A stretch of 48,163 bases of DNA from Guillardia theta CCMP2712 (Eukaryota; Cryptophyceae; Pyrenomonadales; Geminigeraceae), in assembly GCF_000315625.1 (NCBI RefSeq), contig NW_005434656.1:120001-168163 (forward strand), given 5' to 3'. Every line of letters starts with the position of its first letter. The stretch's first letter is position 1. Position numbers and translations under genes: made by a program. The notes beneath the pieces were generated by a model. That model was given only the letters and a program-made list of their open reading frames with translations. It had not been told where the DNA came from and did not search any database. Positions 1-10,174 of the stretch are shown here, one piece after another.

Positions 1-1738
1 AAAGCTGGATGTCAGCCCGGTCAGGAGACGTGTGAGCCCGCGGACGGAATTTTCGTATGAAGAGCTGCGGGCCATCCACTACAAGGCCAAGGCCGACGGC
101 AACGACCATGAACGCTCGCACGAAGGGTCGAGGAGAAAGGTGCGAGCACGAACGCGCGTCATGAAGTCGCAGCCACAGGAGGCGCAAGGGTCAGCACAGG
201 GAGACATCAGCTTGTCAAACGTGAACAAGAGCAACGGTCAAACAGTCGTAACTCACTCTCCCTTGCCCCAGGGCATCTTCTCACCCCGTGTTGAGACTTC
301 TGCCGGTCAGCAATTCCCGGATCGAAGCTTCGAGTCCTGGGATGCCAAGATTATCTCCAGTTCTCCTCTCCGCCAGAGTTTTCCTCTCTCTGTTGCACAA
401 GTCTTCCAAGAGTTCACACAGAGTAACGCATCGCCTCGCCGACAAACGCCAGCTCATCCCCGACCTCTACCAGCTAGCGACCAGCCTTCCGCGCCTCAGC
501 ACAAGACTCCAGCTATCGACCAGCCTGAGCCGTCTCCTCGATACCAGCCGTCTCCTCGGTACCAGGCCCCAGCTATCGACCAGCCTGAGCCGTCGGCTCC
601 TCGATACCAGCCGTCTCCTCGGTACCAGGCCCCAGCTATCGACCAGCCTGAGCCGTCTCCTCGGTACCAGGCCCCTGCTCGATACCAGGCCCCAGCTATC
701 GACCAGCCTGAGCCGTCTCCTCGGTACCAGCCGTCTCCTCGATACCAGCCGTCGCCTCGATACCAGGCCCCAGCTATCGACCAGCCTGAGCCGTCTCCTC
801 GGTACCAAGCCCCAGCTCGATACCAGGCCCCAGCTATCGACCAGCCTGAGCCGTCTCCTCGGTACCAGCCGTCTCCTCGGTACCAGCCCCCAGCTATCGA
901 CCAGCCTGAGCCGTCTCCTCGGTACCAGGCCCCAGCTCGATACCAGGCCCCAGCTATCGACCAGCCGTCTCCTCGAGCCCCAGCTATCGACCAGCCTGAG
1001 CCGTCTCCTCGGTACCAGCCGTCCCCTCGATACCAGGCCCCAGCTCGATACCAGGCCCCAGCTATCGACCAGCCTGAGCCGTCTCCTCGGTACCAGCCGT
1101 CTCCTCGGTACCAGGCCCCAGCTATCGACCAGCCTGAGCCGTCTCCTCGGTACCAAGCCCCAGCTCGATACCAGGCCCCAGCTATCGACCAGCCTGAGCC
1201 GTCTCCTCGGTACCAGGCCCCAGCTATCGACCAGCCTGAGCCGTCTCCTCGGTACCAGCCGTCTCCTCGGTACCAGCCGTCTCCTCGGTACCAGCCGTCT
1301 CCTCGGTACCAGGCCCCAGCTATCGACCAGCCTGAGCCGTCTCCTCGGTACCAAGCCCCAGCTCGATACCAGGCCCCAGCTCGATACCAGGCCCCAGCTA
1401 TCGACCAGCCTGAGCCGTCTCCTCGGTACATTCCAAGGCATGACACGAGCATCGAACAGTCAACTCCAAACCGTCCTCCCCTCCCCCCAAGTTTTCAGAG
1501 CCTCAGCTCAAGCTATCTTCAGTCCCCGAGAACCCCAAGGCTCTCTGACTCTCCGTACTCCATCAATCTGCAGAAGCTGGGAACACGAGCTGAGCCCGCG
1601 ACTTCGTGGAATGAGCTACGGGTGCCGCATGCTTGGGGAGGCAACATGGGCAGCCAGAAGGAGGGTGAGAGAGGACAGGTCTTGTCGGATACTCACACTC
1701 CTCGTCCGACGAGGGTATCATTAGGGATGGTACTTTGA
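1..1738 (+). CDS. 3' part of a GLEBS-motif protein with a proline-rich tandem repeat
   Basis: The frame is open to the left edge, so the true start lies outside the window; the GTG at 32 is internal. The first residues visible contain EFSYEELRAIHYKAKADG. This resembles the GLEBS motif by which BUB1/BUBR1 bind BUB3 and Nup98-type nucleoporins bind Gle2/Rae1. Residues ~150-470 are a repeat built from APAIDQPEPSPRYQ, PSPRYQ and APARYQ modules, with about 15 AIDQP units. The repeat is full of Ser-Pro sites and is presumably disordered. A non-repetitive tail of ~100 residues follows, and the stop ends at 1738. The motif suggests a spindle-checkpoint or nuclear-pore/mRNA-export protein, but too little of the N-terminal part is present to choose. 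The reading frame is secure. The family assignment is inference from one short motif. Confidence 0.6.
   Translation, partial: KLDVSPVRRRVSPRTEFSYEELRAIHYKAKADGNDHERSHEGSRRKVRARTRVMKSQPQEAQGSAQGDISLSNVNKSNGQTVVTHSPLPQGIFSPRVETSAGQQFPDRSFESWDAKIISSSPLRQSFPLSVAQVFQEFTQSNASPRRQTPAHPRPLPASDQPSAPQHKTPAIDQPEPSPRYQPSPRYQAPAIDQPEPSAPRYQPSPRYQAPAIDQPEPSPRYQAPARYQAPAIDQPEPSPRYQPSPRYQPSPRYQAPAIDQPEPSPRYQAPARYQAPAIDQPEPSPRYQPSPRYQPPAIDQPEPSPRYQAPARYQAPAIDQPSPRAPAIDQPEPSPRYQPSPRYQAPARYQAPAIDQPEPSPRYQPSPRYQAPAIDQPEPSPRYQAPARYQAPAIDQPEPSPRYQAPAIDQPEPSPRYQPSPRYQPSPRYQPSPRYQAPAIDQPEPSPRYQAPARYQAPARYQAPAIDQPEPSPRYIPRHDTSIEQSTPNRPPLPPSFQSLSSSYLQSPRTPRLSDSPYSINLQKLGTRAEPATSWNELRVPHAWGGNMGSQKEGERGQVLSDTHTPRPTRVSLGMVL
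484..1428 (+). repeat. In-frame tandem repeat array (18- and 42-nt modules)
   Basis: The array mixes a 42-nt module (encoding APAIDQPEPSPRYQ) with 18-nt modules (PSPRYQ, APARYQ). All lengths are multiples of three, so the frame is kept across the array. Copies are nearly identical at DNA level: differences are mostly synonymous (CGA/CGG, CAG/CAA), and one unit is shortened near 960-980. Long antisense reading frames over this stretch are a by-product of the repeat. Confidence 0.95.
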
Positions 1739-1834
1739 TCTTGTTAAGTTTGTATCTTTCATGCAAAATCGCACTGCCGAAGATTAAAGATTAAACAAAA
1801 ACACACAAGTATCCACACTTATCTATGACACATT

Positions 1835-3217
1835 CTACATGGAATTGTATCCAATGCTGTCCAGATCGAAGGCTTCGTCCTTGTCCGACGACAGGTCTTT
1901 GAACATGGCGAAATAGGAGTTGCCATGAACTTCCCGCCCGGACGCGAACAGCGTCCCCTTCACTGGGTTCTTCAGCATCTCATCGAGCGACACCGGCGTG
2001 CTCTCGTCGTAACCGTCCCCGAAGAAGCACTCCTTCACTGACTTCCCGAGCGCCTTGCAGCTCTGCAGACTCGCGTACATGTCCACAGGCTGCGCCGAGT
2101 CCCTGTAGTAAACTTCAAAGGTTTTTCCGTCCGCGTCCTTGGACAAGGCGGCAGCCGTCAGGATGTCAGCAAGGTCGAGCCGGGAGATCATCCCGCTCTT
2201 GGTCACTCCCTGATTGAACTCCACCTCCTTCACACCTCTCGCCTCCCCGAGAGTCAGCATCCCGGGCCTCACGATGGTGTACGACAGCGAGGGATCCTTG
2301 GCTGCTGCATACAGCTCTCGCACAGCGTCTTCGCCGGCCTGTTTCTTGTAGCAAGCATCGCACGAGGCCGCACCCCTGTCAAGCTGATCTGGCACGTCGT
2401 ACTCCTGCTTCTTCCGGCACTTGGCACAGACAGAGCTGACGATCACAAGCCGTGGTATCTTGTTGGCGATGCAAGCCTTGGCTACGTTTTCGAGCCCGAT
2501 GTCTTCCACGTGATCACTCGGAGGTGCAACTTTTGCTGCAGCGAAGGTCTGCAGAGGAGCAGAGGAGGAGGAGGAGGAAGCCACTTTGGTCCCAGGTGTG
2601 ACCGTTGCGGTAACCTTGGGCCTTGAAGCAGCCGTGAAGATGACGGCCTTGGCCCCTTGGATAGCGCTGGGGATGCTGCTGGCCTTGTTGACGTCGACGA
2701 TCGCAGATCGCACAAGATTCCTCTCCCTCTCGTCATCCAGCACGATGGTGTCTGGCCCTCGTTCTGCATTCAACACAATCTTCTGTGGCCTCCTGGTACA
2801 AGCAATGACCTTCTGCCCTTTCTTTATCAGACTCCGCACGGTATCGCCTCCAGTGTATCCCCCGGCGCCGATAACTGCTACAGCATCTTCAAAATCTGCG
2901 TTGGGCTCGGCTCCTGAGAATGAAGGGGTTGTGAGAGCAGCGAGTCCGAAGCCTGTCAAAACCAACATCTCCTTCCTATCCAACGAAACTCGTCCTCCTT
3001 CGAACCGCATTGACACCAACGTTTCTTTCTTCTTCCTAGATAATGTCGGGAAGGATCGGAGAGATGGCAGAGCGCGAACAATACCTCCCTGGTGGAAAGC
3101 ATGCACAGAGTTCGCAATCGCGGCAAGGCAGAGGAAAGATAAGATATTGGACCAGCTCATTTTGACGAAGATCATTTCCAGTAGCCGCAGCCTCACTGTT
3201 GTCTTGAGTTTGTACAA
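1835..3217 (-). CDS. Plastid-targeted NAD(P)-binding (NmrA/SDR-like) protein
   Basis: A single-exon gene of up to 460 residues. The likely start is the Met at ~3160 (MSWSNILSFLC...), because it opens directly into a signal peptide. The peptide would be cleaved after SVHA and is followed by Phe, which marks import into a red-type complex plastid. The Rossmann domain begins near residue 110 with VIGAGGYTGGD, the dinucleotide-binding loop of atypical short-chain dehydrogenases. LVIVSSV and YTIVRPGML follow in the expected order. Between them, where the usual catalytic Tyr/Lys region would lie, are two CxxC pairs (CAKC and CDAC) about 25 residues apart, just before YKKQAGEDAVREL. The substrate cannot be told. 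The gene converges with the upstream one; their stops are 96 nt apart. Confidence 0.85.
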   Translation of the reverse strand: MYKLKTTVRLRLLEMIFVKMSWSNILSFLCLAAIANSVHAFHQGGIVRALPSLRSFPTLSRKKKETLVSMRFEGGRVSLDRKEMLVLTGFGLAALTTPSFSGAEPNADFEDAVAVIGAGGYTGGDTVRSLIKKGQKVIACTRRPQKIVLNAERGPDTIVLDDERERNLVRSAIVDVNKASSIPSAIQGAKAVIFTAASRPKVTATVTPGTKVASSSSSSAPLQTFAAAKVAPPSDHVEDIGLENVAKACIANKIPRLVIVSSVCAKCRKKQEYDVPDQLDRGAASCDACYKKQAGEDAVRELYAAAKDPSLSYTIVRPGMLTLGEARGVKEVEFNQGVTKSGMISRLDLADILTAAALSKDADGKTFEVYYRDSAQPVDMYASLQSCKALGKSVKECFFGDGYDESTPVSLDEMLKNPVKGTLFASGREVHGNSYFAMFKDLSSDKDEAFDLDSIGYNSM

Positions 3218-4492
3218 GGCTTCACAAACAGTTCTTCTTCTGTCTCTTCTTCTGTCTCTTCTTCTTTCTCTTCTTCTTTCTCTCCTTCTTCTGTTGCTCT
3301 CTATCTCCCTGCCTGCCTTTTAAGCCTCTCCGACCCCGCTTTATTAAGTCCCTTCGCCCACCCCTACCCCTGTACTGAAGACATCTTTATTTTAATACCC
3401 CTTCTTTTGACTATCTGAAATAGTCAGTTCCTTGGGTCAGCCATCACCCCCTACCTCTAAAGAGCACTCGCAGGTCTGCTCCCTCCCACCCCAATCATGA
3501 AACGATTACCCCTCGCTTACCTCACACTAACCCCTACCCTATACCTCATATCACCCCCTTGTTCTACCCCACCCCGGCACTCCTGCAACAATTTCTGACC
3601 TTTGAGTTTTGGGGAGGGACAACACTCCAGGGCGGCACATAAAGGGTAGGGTATGTTTTTCTGTAGGTAGGGTCATGCAAGGGTTCCTTTTCACCGGTTC
3701 CAGACATTGAAAATTGTATGGTACTCAGGGTAGTTCAAAATTCTATGGGGGTAGGGGTATCGACAGGCTAGGAACAGGTGGGACTCGGCTGCAACAAGGG
3801 CCGCAATCTGAAGATGTGGAGATACAAGCAGGGACTTGAGGGCAGGGAATCACTTTGAGCAGGATACCCCATGTATCATTGAAGAAAAAGTGGGTAGGGG
3901 TGATGACCCCACCCTACTTTTGACTTTAATGCTTTTTAAGTGCACCAAGCTACTTTTAATACTTATAACAGTGGGTTATGGACTGAATTTCTGGTACAAT
4001 ATTTAGTACCAGTGTAATGGAAACTTTTAATAACAGTTTTTACAAAAGCTTCATCTGGGGTTCCTACGACTATCTTTGTACCACGGGTCCCTTTTGTACC
4101 TGAGGTCCATTTATATCTTTGTAGACCAGTTATAAAACCATTGCGCCTCCCCGTACAAGCACGCAGACCTTCACCCTCCCGCGCGCCCTCCACAAGCTCC
4201 TCGCATCTCGTCCTCCTGCTGCCTCCCCATCGTATCTCCTCCCCCGCCATTTGCTCTTCATCATTTCAATCCTTTCTGTCTCCTTCCATCCTCACTCCTT
4301 CCCTTTGCTGCTGATTCTTTCCACGAATTTTCACTTTTGCCTTTTATTCCCGCTGTCCTTTCTCACCTTTTTCAATCTTCCCCTCTCACCAAACAATTAT
4401 CTTATAGGAAAAGTCTTCAATGTTTGTACAATTTTCACTCTCTTGCCCATCTCTGTAACTTGATTTGTTTGTAACAAGTTTCTGCAGACTCG
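3218..4492. other. Intergenic, C/G-rich GGGTAGGG-type DNA
   Basis: From 3232 to 3300 there is a CTT/TCTT-rich pyrimidine tract next to the start of the dehydrogenase gene. From ~3330 to 3960 the sequence is studded with CCCCTACCC on one side and its complement GGGTAGGG on the other. This composition recurs at 27.0-27.6, 31.6-32.1 and 33.4-33.65 kb. The segment 4140-4490 is pyrimidine-rich and probably forms the promoter and 5' leader of the next gene. I see no coding exon. Confidence 0.6.
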
Positions 4493-5551
4493 ATGAAGAA
4501 CTTTTCTGCGACATACCTGTTGAGTTGTGCGTTGCTCTTCTTGGATTTGTCTTTAGCTTCGTCAAAAAAATCCAATCCTCTCTGCTTTGCATCGTTGAGC
4601 AGTCTGCCATGCCTCCACAGGCAAGACAGGGGTGTCCTCCAAACAAGGATGCATCTGCAAGGGCAACAAGGTGCTATAGCACGAAGGCGCGCGGTCCTGT
4701 TAACTGCAGCCTTTGCCATGCCGACTCTGTTTCTTCGTCCAGCCTCTGCTCTCACAGAGGCCGAAGAGTTTGAGAAGCTGCAGAGGAGAGCAGCAGAGCT
4801 GAGGGAGATCTTTGAGAGGTGAGCTACCTTTCATCCTCAGTGACGCTGATGCATCTTCTCAGTCAGAAGGCAGCAAACTCAAACTTGCCGACTTTGCAGG
4901 ACAGTGTAGCTAGAGACAAAGTTGCCAAGGGCCAAGTCAGCGGCAGTAAGCCCGAGGAGTCGAAGCTGCTGCCCTCGCCGAGCCTGACATCGGTGGACGT
5001 TGCAAAGCTGCTCATCGCTGCCATGCAGAAGAATGACAAGCCGGCGCCAGACAGCGGGTTAAAGGCAGTGTTGAGGTTCTCATCGGAGAAGAATCCAGTG
5101 AAGTCGATGCCAGAAGATCGCTTCTTCAACATGATGAAGAACTCCAAGTACAGGTCTCGCCTTTTCCAGACTTCTTGATTCTGATCTTACCTACCTTGGC
5201 AGCATCCTGCTAGCCGACGAGTACAGCTTCAGTGTTGCGAAGGCGGACGAGGGAGTTTCAAAGGATGACGGAGAGCCTTTTCAAGTTCTGGATGTGAAGA
5301 TAAAAGCTCCTTACAAGAAGATGCTGATGGTGAGCGCCATGGTTTCATTGCGAGGTTTCGCTCGAGTGAACTTTACATGGCAGAATGGCATGCAGTTCGA
5401 AGACTTTGAGAGCCTTGAGAATGACAAAGAGAATGTTCAAGTTTCGATGAAATGGCAATTCAGCAAGAGCAAAGAGAGCAATTGCTGGTTGAGCGATACT
5501 CTCTATGTGGTCAGCTCTTCAAAGAATGATGCCTGGAGGGCGCTTGTGTAA
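4493..5551 (+). CDS. Thylakoid-lumen protein with bipartite presequence (unknown family)
   Basis: Three exons read cleanly: 4493-4818, 4863-5153 and 5203-5551. Both introns (44 and 49 nt) have GT/AG ends and keep the frame. The N-terminus has an ER signal peptide (MKNFSATYLLSCALLFLDLSLA) and then a basic transit region. After that come three Arg directly followed by a hydrophobic stretch ending in RPASA, which looks like a Tat-type thylakoid signal. The mature part starts LTEAEEFEKLQRRAAELRE and is helical, then charged. The last third is probably beta-rich (…VLDVKIKAPYKKM…). I do not recognise the family. A lumenal photosystem-assembly or PsbP/PsbQ-like accessory role is only a guess from the targeting signals. 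Confidence 0.75.
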
Positions 5552-6127
5552 CTTTACTGTACATGTTTCAATCGATTACAGCGCTTATATCTACTTTGAG
5601 TAAAGAGCGAAATATCGTAAGGAGGATTGGATAGCAATCAGATCGTAAGAAGGAGAGATGGTAGAGATATTCTCCGATAGCTCTTCATCTTTGCTGTGTT
5701 TTATTCAAACATTATCCAAGTCATACCAGACTCGATTCTGCACGTGTCAAGCTCATGGTTGTTTTGCAAGCTGCTGTAAGCCAGAGTCCATGAACGACTC
5801 AAAACATTGACTTATCTTCATTCTTCTTTCCCTTCAGTACATTCTTCATTCCCTTCCAGCAAGGCATCGGAAGGCTCATCCCCGATACCTACCGTCTCTT
5901 ATCATCAACATTTTTGGGTGAACTCTAAATATCAAGTTATCCAGATTGACAACTTCATTGAGACTGTGAGAGCCAAAAGCGTCCAAGTCCTGCAGACTTC
6001 ATCTGACTGCAGCTCGCCGACTTCACTCTCCTTGATAGCTGACTCTGAGAGCAGTCCAGCCATCCCTGCGACTCATCTGAAACTTGTACCGCTATCATAT
6101 GATGCCGATCACTTCAGACCATACGTG
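5552..6127. other. Convergent intergenic region
   Basis: These 576 nt lie between the stops of the lumenal-protein gene (+) and the HGH1 gene (-). They should hold both 3' UTRs. An open frame on the plus strand from 5807 is mostly antisense to the last HGH1 exon and shows no protein features. I see no other signal. Confidence 0.5.
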
Positions 6128-7307
6128 TTAGTCCACAGCGTCCTCAACTTCATCCAGCAGCATGGTTTGCTCAACAATCCTCTCGATCATCTCGATGTGG
6201 TCTTCATCGGGTATTTCAAATGCTTCTTCAAACTTGTGTACCTCCCTTATCACCTTCAAAATCACAATCTTACGCTTGTCACATGTATGGTAATGCGCGT
6301 ACCGGATAAACTTTCGTCTTCCTCAGGAATTCTCTTCCATCCTTGGACCTGCAGAAGAGGAGAAGACCCTCATAGATCATCCTCCGCAGCTCCTTGTCAT
6401 CCGAGATTTTCCCTCCGATCCTGCACTTGGACGCCAGCCCGGCATACATGCCGTTCATATCGTCGTCCTCGAAGCTAGATGACTCTCCCACCAGAGGCAG
6501 TACCAACAGAGCGGCGACTTCTGCATGCTCTGCTATTCCTCTGTGCAGCTCCGTGAAGAAGGCACAGTTCTTCACCGTGCCTGCAGCCCCGAGCTGTCTC
6601 TCCTTGTTGTCTTCGGCCAGACCCTTGGCCACGATCCCAAGCTTGAAGCCCTCGTTCTCGTCGCAGAGCAGGTTAGCGCCCATGACCTCCTGCGAGATGT
6701 TCTCGAAGAAGAGAGCGAGGAACGACAAGTCGTTGTCCTTCTGCTTCCTTGACTCCTCAAAGTGATGCAGGAGCTGCAGTATCTCTTTCTTCCTCTCCTC
6801 GCTCGACCCGTCCGACACATAGCCCAGCATCCTCTTCCTGCCTTCAAACACTCTGCTGATGTTGACGAGGAGTTTTGGAGCTCCATCAGGCAGACGAGTC
6901 CCGACCTCAAGAGCACTCACAATCTTCTTCATGGTCTTCTCCCCTGCCCCAGCCTTCGCCACGCGGACAGCTGCCTCCTCCTCCTCACAGAGGTTCACCA
7001 ATGACGCCAAGATCGCTGTGAGAGCTGCATCGTGATCGTCGTTGATCCTGTTCACTATCTTCTCGATAGCATCAGCCTTACAGTCGATCAGAGCCTGCCT
7101 GCCAGACCTCGATGCGGACAGCCCTGCCAACACAGAAGAAGCACCGATCCGCACGAGTCTTGACTTGTGGTCGATGAACAGCAGCAGGTCATCAAGAGCC
7201 ATGGTCTCTAGCTTGCTAAGTATGACGGCTTCATCCTCCTCCACCCCTTCTCCTCGCACGTCAGGAGCAGCCGCTGCCAGCCCCACGCCCTCCGGCATGC
7301 CCGGCAT
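6128..7307 (-). CDS. HGH1: HGH1-like protein (armadillo-fold adaptor for eEF2 folding)
   Basis: Two exons, 6303-7307 and 6128-6253, are separated by a 49-nt GT-AG intron. The second exon completes the family's C-terminus: VYP is joined to VIREVHKFEEAFE. Family features seen in order are an N-terminal helical-repeat region (DDLLLFIDHKSRLVRIGASSVL), RQLGAAGTVKNCAFFTELH, LLVLPLVGESSSFEDDDMNGM and LLLFCRSKDGREFLR. In yeast, Hgh1 links the TRiC/CCT chaperonin and Hsp90 to newly made elongation factor 2, so a cytosolic role in eEF2 folding is expected. Total length is ~375 residues, normal for the family. The first Met (7307) is used, but a second Met lies three codons downstream. No targeting signal is seen. 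Confidence 0.88.
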
Positions 7308-7503
7308 TCCCTCACGTGAAGATCTGATTTGTGTCTGGCTGTTGTACCCGGAGTTGCCGGGAATGCAATGCTGAGGCTCTATCCGGGGTCCAGAAGGGGC
7401 CCAATTACCGTAGTACGACTACCGTCGCGCGGCCCGGCATTTCGGGGCCTCACCGGGCCGACTCATAGCACAATCATCTGAAGGGGCTTCAGTCGAGATT
7501 GGT
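7308..7503. other. Short spacer with a GC-rich patch
   Basis: This spacer lies between the HGH1 start and the 3' end of the next minus-strand gene. The segment 7385-7465 contains GCGCGGCCCGGCATTTCGG and CACCGGGCCG, the same kind of CCGG/GGCC-rich DNA as the islands at 9.93-10.07, 27.62-27.8 and 32.93-33.33 kb. Confidence 0.5.
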
Positions 7504-9587
7504 TTATTCATCTAGAAGGACTTTGTACGGGTTTAGGATGCCGTTGGGATCGAAGACTCCTTTGATCTGCCTCATGAGCGCAATCAGCTCTGGAGGCTTG
7601 GACAAGTACAGCTTTGAGATCTTCATCTGCCCTATCCCGTGCTCGGCGCTGATACTTCCTCTCTTTTCTGCTGTCCATTCGTACACAAAGGGTTCTAAGA
7701 TGCTCTCAACCGCCTGCAGCGTAACGGTCATGGTCTTCATCCGACGACAGAGGGACAAGTGCGTTGTTCACCTCCTTGTCAGCTGTGGGGCATGTGACGT
7801 TCAGGTGTAGGTTCCCATCTCCCAGATGTCCATACCTTCCTCCACATCAGTACAGATGAACATGTGTCAGGAATGATAAGTTCACCCGAAGACACCTGCT
7901 TGAGGGTAGCGCTCTTTCAACCTCTCCCTCACGATCTCGACCTGTTTGACAAGTTTCTCAAGGGAGCTTTCGTGCTATGCAGCGCAGCATGTCAGATTGT
8001 ACCAGGTTGTACATCTCGGAGGTAGGAACCGACAGGTCATACTTAAACACCTCTTCTTCTTTCAAGAGTGCCATGGGAATGTTTTCTCTCATCCCCCACA
8101 GCTTTCGCATTTGGGTCCCTCCCTCCGCAACGGTGCCCCCCTCCACGACCTGTTTCTCCATGCAATAATTGAGAAAGTTGTACAGCTTGTCCTGTCTCGC
8201 ACAAGCAAGTCAGAGGCTGAAACGAAGAGACGAGGGGAAGAATCACCGAATCGTGACTGTCCTCACTGCCTGTCGTCTCAACGAGCACCCAGAAAGGAGA
8301 GCTTGTTTCCAGTACGTGAGACATCCCAGGGAGGTTTCGAACAACAAGATCGCTACATTGCTGATCGAAAAATTCGATCGCGCTTACGATCTCTGCGAGT
8401 TTAAATTTCGCTGCGGCTACTGCTTCCAACACTTGCTGAAAATTGTTGCATCCCAGCATTGCTAAATGAACGCTCTCTAATTTCCTTGGCACTGAAATCG
8501 CAACTTTAGTAATCACCCCCAGTGTTCCCTCAGAACCAATGAACAACTGCTTGATGTCGTAGCCGGTGTTGTCCTTTCTCAAAGTCTTTAGGGAATCCAA
8601 AACTGTTCCGTCCGCCATGACGGCCTCGATCCCCAGCACTGAAGCTCGCAAAGAGCCGAATCGAATGAGGCGGAGCCCTCCCGCGTTGGTCGACACGTTG
8701 CCGCCGAGTTGACAGGATCCACGAGAACCAAGATCTAGAGGCACAACGAAACCCTGGTAAATCCTGTCAACTGTCCTCAAAACACTGAGGCAGCTCATTC
8801 ATTACATGTTTTGCGAGATGCTCTTCGAGATTTTGGAGGATGCAGCCTGCTTCACACTCTACGACCCCACTGTACTCATCCAAAGAAAGAACTTTGTTCA
8901 TCGATGACAAAGAAAGAACAACTTCATCAAATACAGGAACGCTTCCCCCGACTAATCCTGTGTTCCCCCCCTTGAAACACAACAAAGTCACGACCATTGT
9001 TGAATCCACTGCAGAACACCTGGGGCACAACAGCCAACTTCCTTGCGTTGCAATGTTTCAAAATACTTGACACCTCCTCTGTCGACTTGGGCTTGAGGAC
9101 AACCTGACCTCACACAAGAACAGATTATGCTCTCTTGCAATGATAGCAATCGTTTCTGCGCACCTTGCTGTTTCCACGATATTGCTTCATCCAGTCATTG
9201 TTGTGAAACTCCAGTGAATCCTGTTCATGATTGGTCAGTGGACTGAACAAAGAAATGGCAGGACATCACGTCATTGGTGATGACTGATTTTTCTCCGAGA
9301 AGCTTCCTAAATGTGCTGATATCGCTCTCCTGTTGGGAGGCTTCAGGTTACATTCGAGACCGTCTTTCCTCCAAGCATTCACCTCAATCTTTGCAAATTG
9401 TTTCCTTGCAATACCACCAGAGTGCCTGCAAAATTTAACAATGAGTCATCAAGAATGCAGGCACGGCAGTGCACAATCACATTCGGACTCCTCTGAGCAT
9501 GTTCGTAAACCCTCGGAAGATTTCTCTTCTGTCGCATGATCACCAAGTGAAAACCAATCAAAAGGAAGATATTCACCTTGCCATCAT
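7504..9587 (-). CDS. D2HGDH: D-2-hydroxyglutarate dehydrogenase, mitochondrial
   Basis: An FAD-linked oxidase that oxidises D-2-hydroxyglutarate to 2-oxoglutarate in mitochondria. About ten exons separated by ~45-60-nt introns can be joined in frame. The N-terminus [19 protein letters not shown] is Arg-rich and amphipathic, like a mitochondrial presequence. Then come [13 protein letters not shown], the FAD-binding segment [82 protein letters not shown] and [10 protein letters not shown], ending in [12 protein letters not shown]. All landmark motifs of the family are present and in order, so the gene looks intact. The exon around ~8000 has two possible donors (keeping or dropping MYNLV), so that junction is uncertain. 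Neighbours are unrelated. Confidence 0.93.
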
Positions 9588-10174
9588 GTTTTCGAGGACA
9601 ATGAGGACGATGAAGCTTTTCTTCCAGCTGCTTGTTACAACAATGAATTCAGTGAGATCATAACACTGACAATCATAAGAAAGTTGACATGAGAACAGAG
9701 ACATAAGGCAAGGATATGAACAAGTCACATCATCCATTCTATCAGGTATCGGCATCTACATCAGCTATCGGCATCTACATTACAGATCGTCGAGTCAGAT
9801 CTCACAACGTCTGCTGCTGCCGAACAGATATCAACAGTGTGCCATAAGCCGCAACAGGCCACTGAACTAATCCCAAAGGAAACTAAACCGGCGTCACTTT
9901 TGTGGACGGTGCTCAGAACTCCGAGTGACTCAGTCACAGGTCGGCCTGAGTCCCGGGCCCGGACCGGGCCCGAAGCTAGACCGTGAACAAGTTGTCACGG
10001 CTGGGCCGCTTCGACGCCCCGTACGGGCGGCGGGCCTCGGCAGTCACTCAGTAAAAGATCCGGTGCTGACCGATCACATCCGATTGCCATCATTGGCCGC
10101 AAACTGCCTTGAATTTTTTTTCAGAAGCATGTTGTGTATTACTATCGCGACGTTTCTACAAAGTGATTCAACTT
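9588..10174. other. Intergenic with a GC-rich island
   Basis: This lies upstream of the dehydrogenase gene and downstream of the TPR gene (both minus strand). From 9925 to 10075 it contains a GC island with CCCGGGCCCGGACCGGGCCC, bracketed by GTGACTCAGTCAC and CAGTCACTCAG. A short direct repeat, ATCGGCATCTACAT, lies at ~9747-9780. No exon is evident. Confidence 0.5.

Noticed and set aside
484-1428. Array of short direct repeats resembling a CRISPR
   Set aside because: There are no unique spacers of constant length. The repeat is in frame within a protein, and the genome is eukaryotic.
467-1452. Long antisense reading frames over the Pro-rich repeat
   Set aside because: They arise because the repeat units are multiples of three and lack stops on both strands. 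They have no unique sequence or start context, and the plus frame extends in non-repeat sequence on both sides.
5807-6478. 223-codon open frame on the plus strand
   Set aside because: It is antisense to the last HGH1 exon and intron and lacks any recognisable domain, while the minus strand matches HGH1 across the splice.
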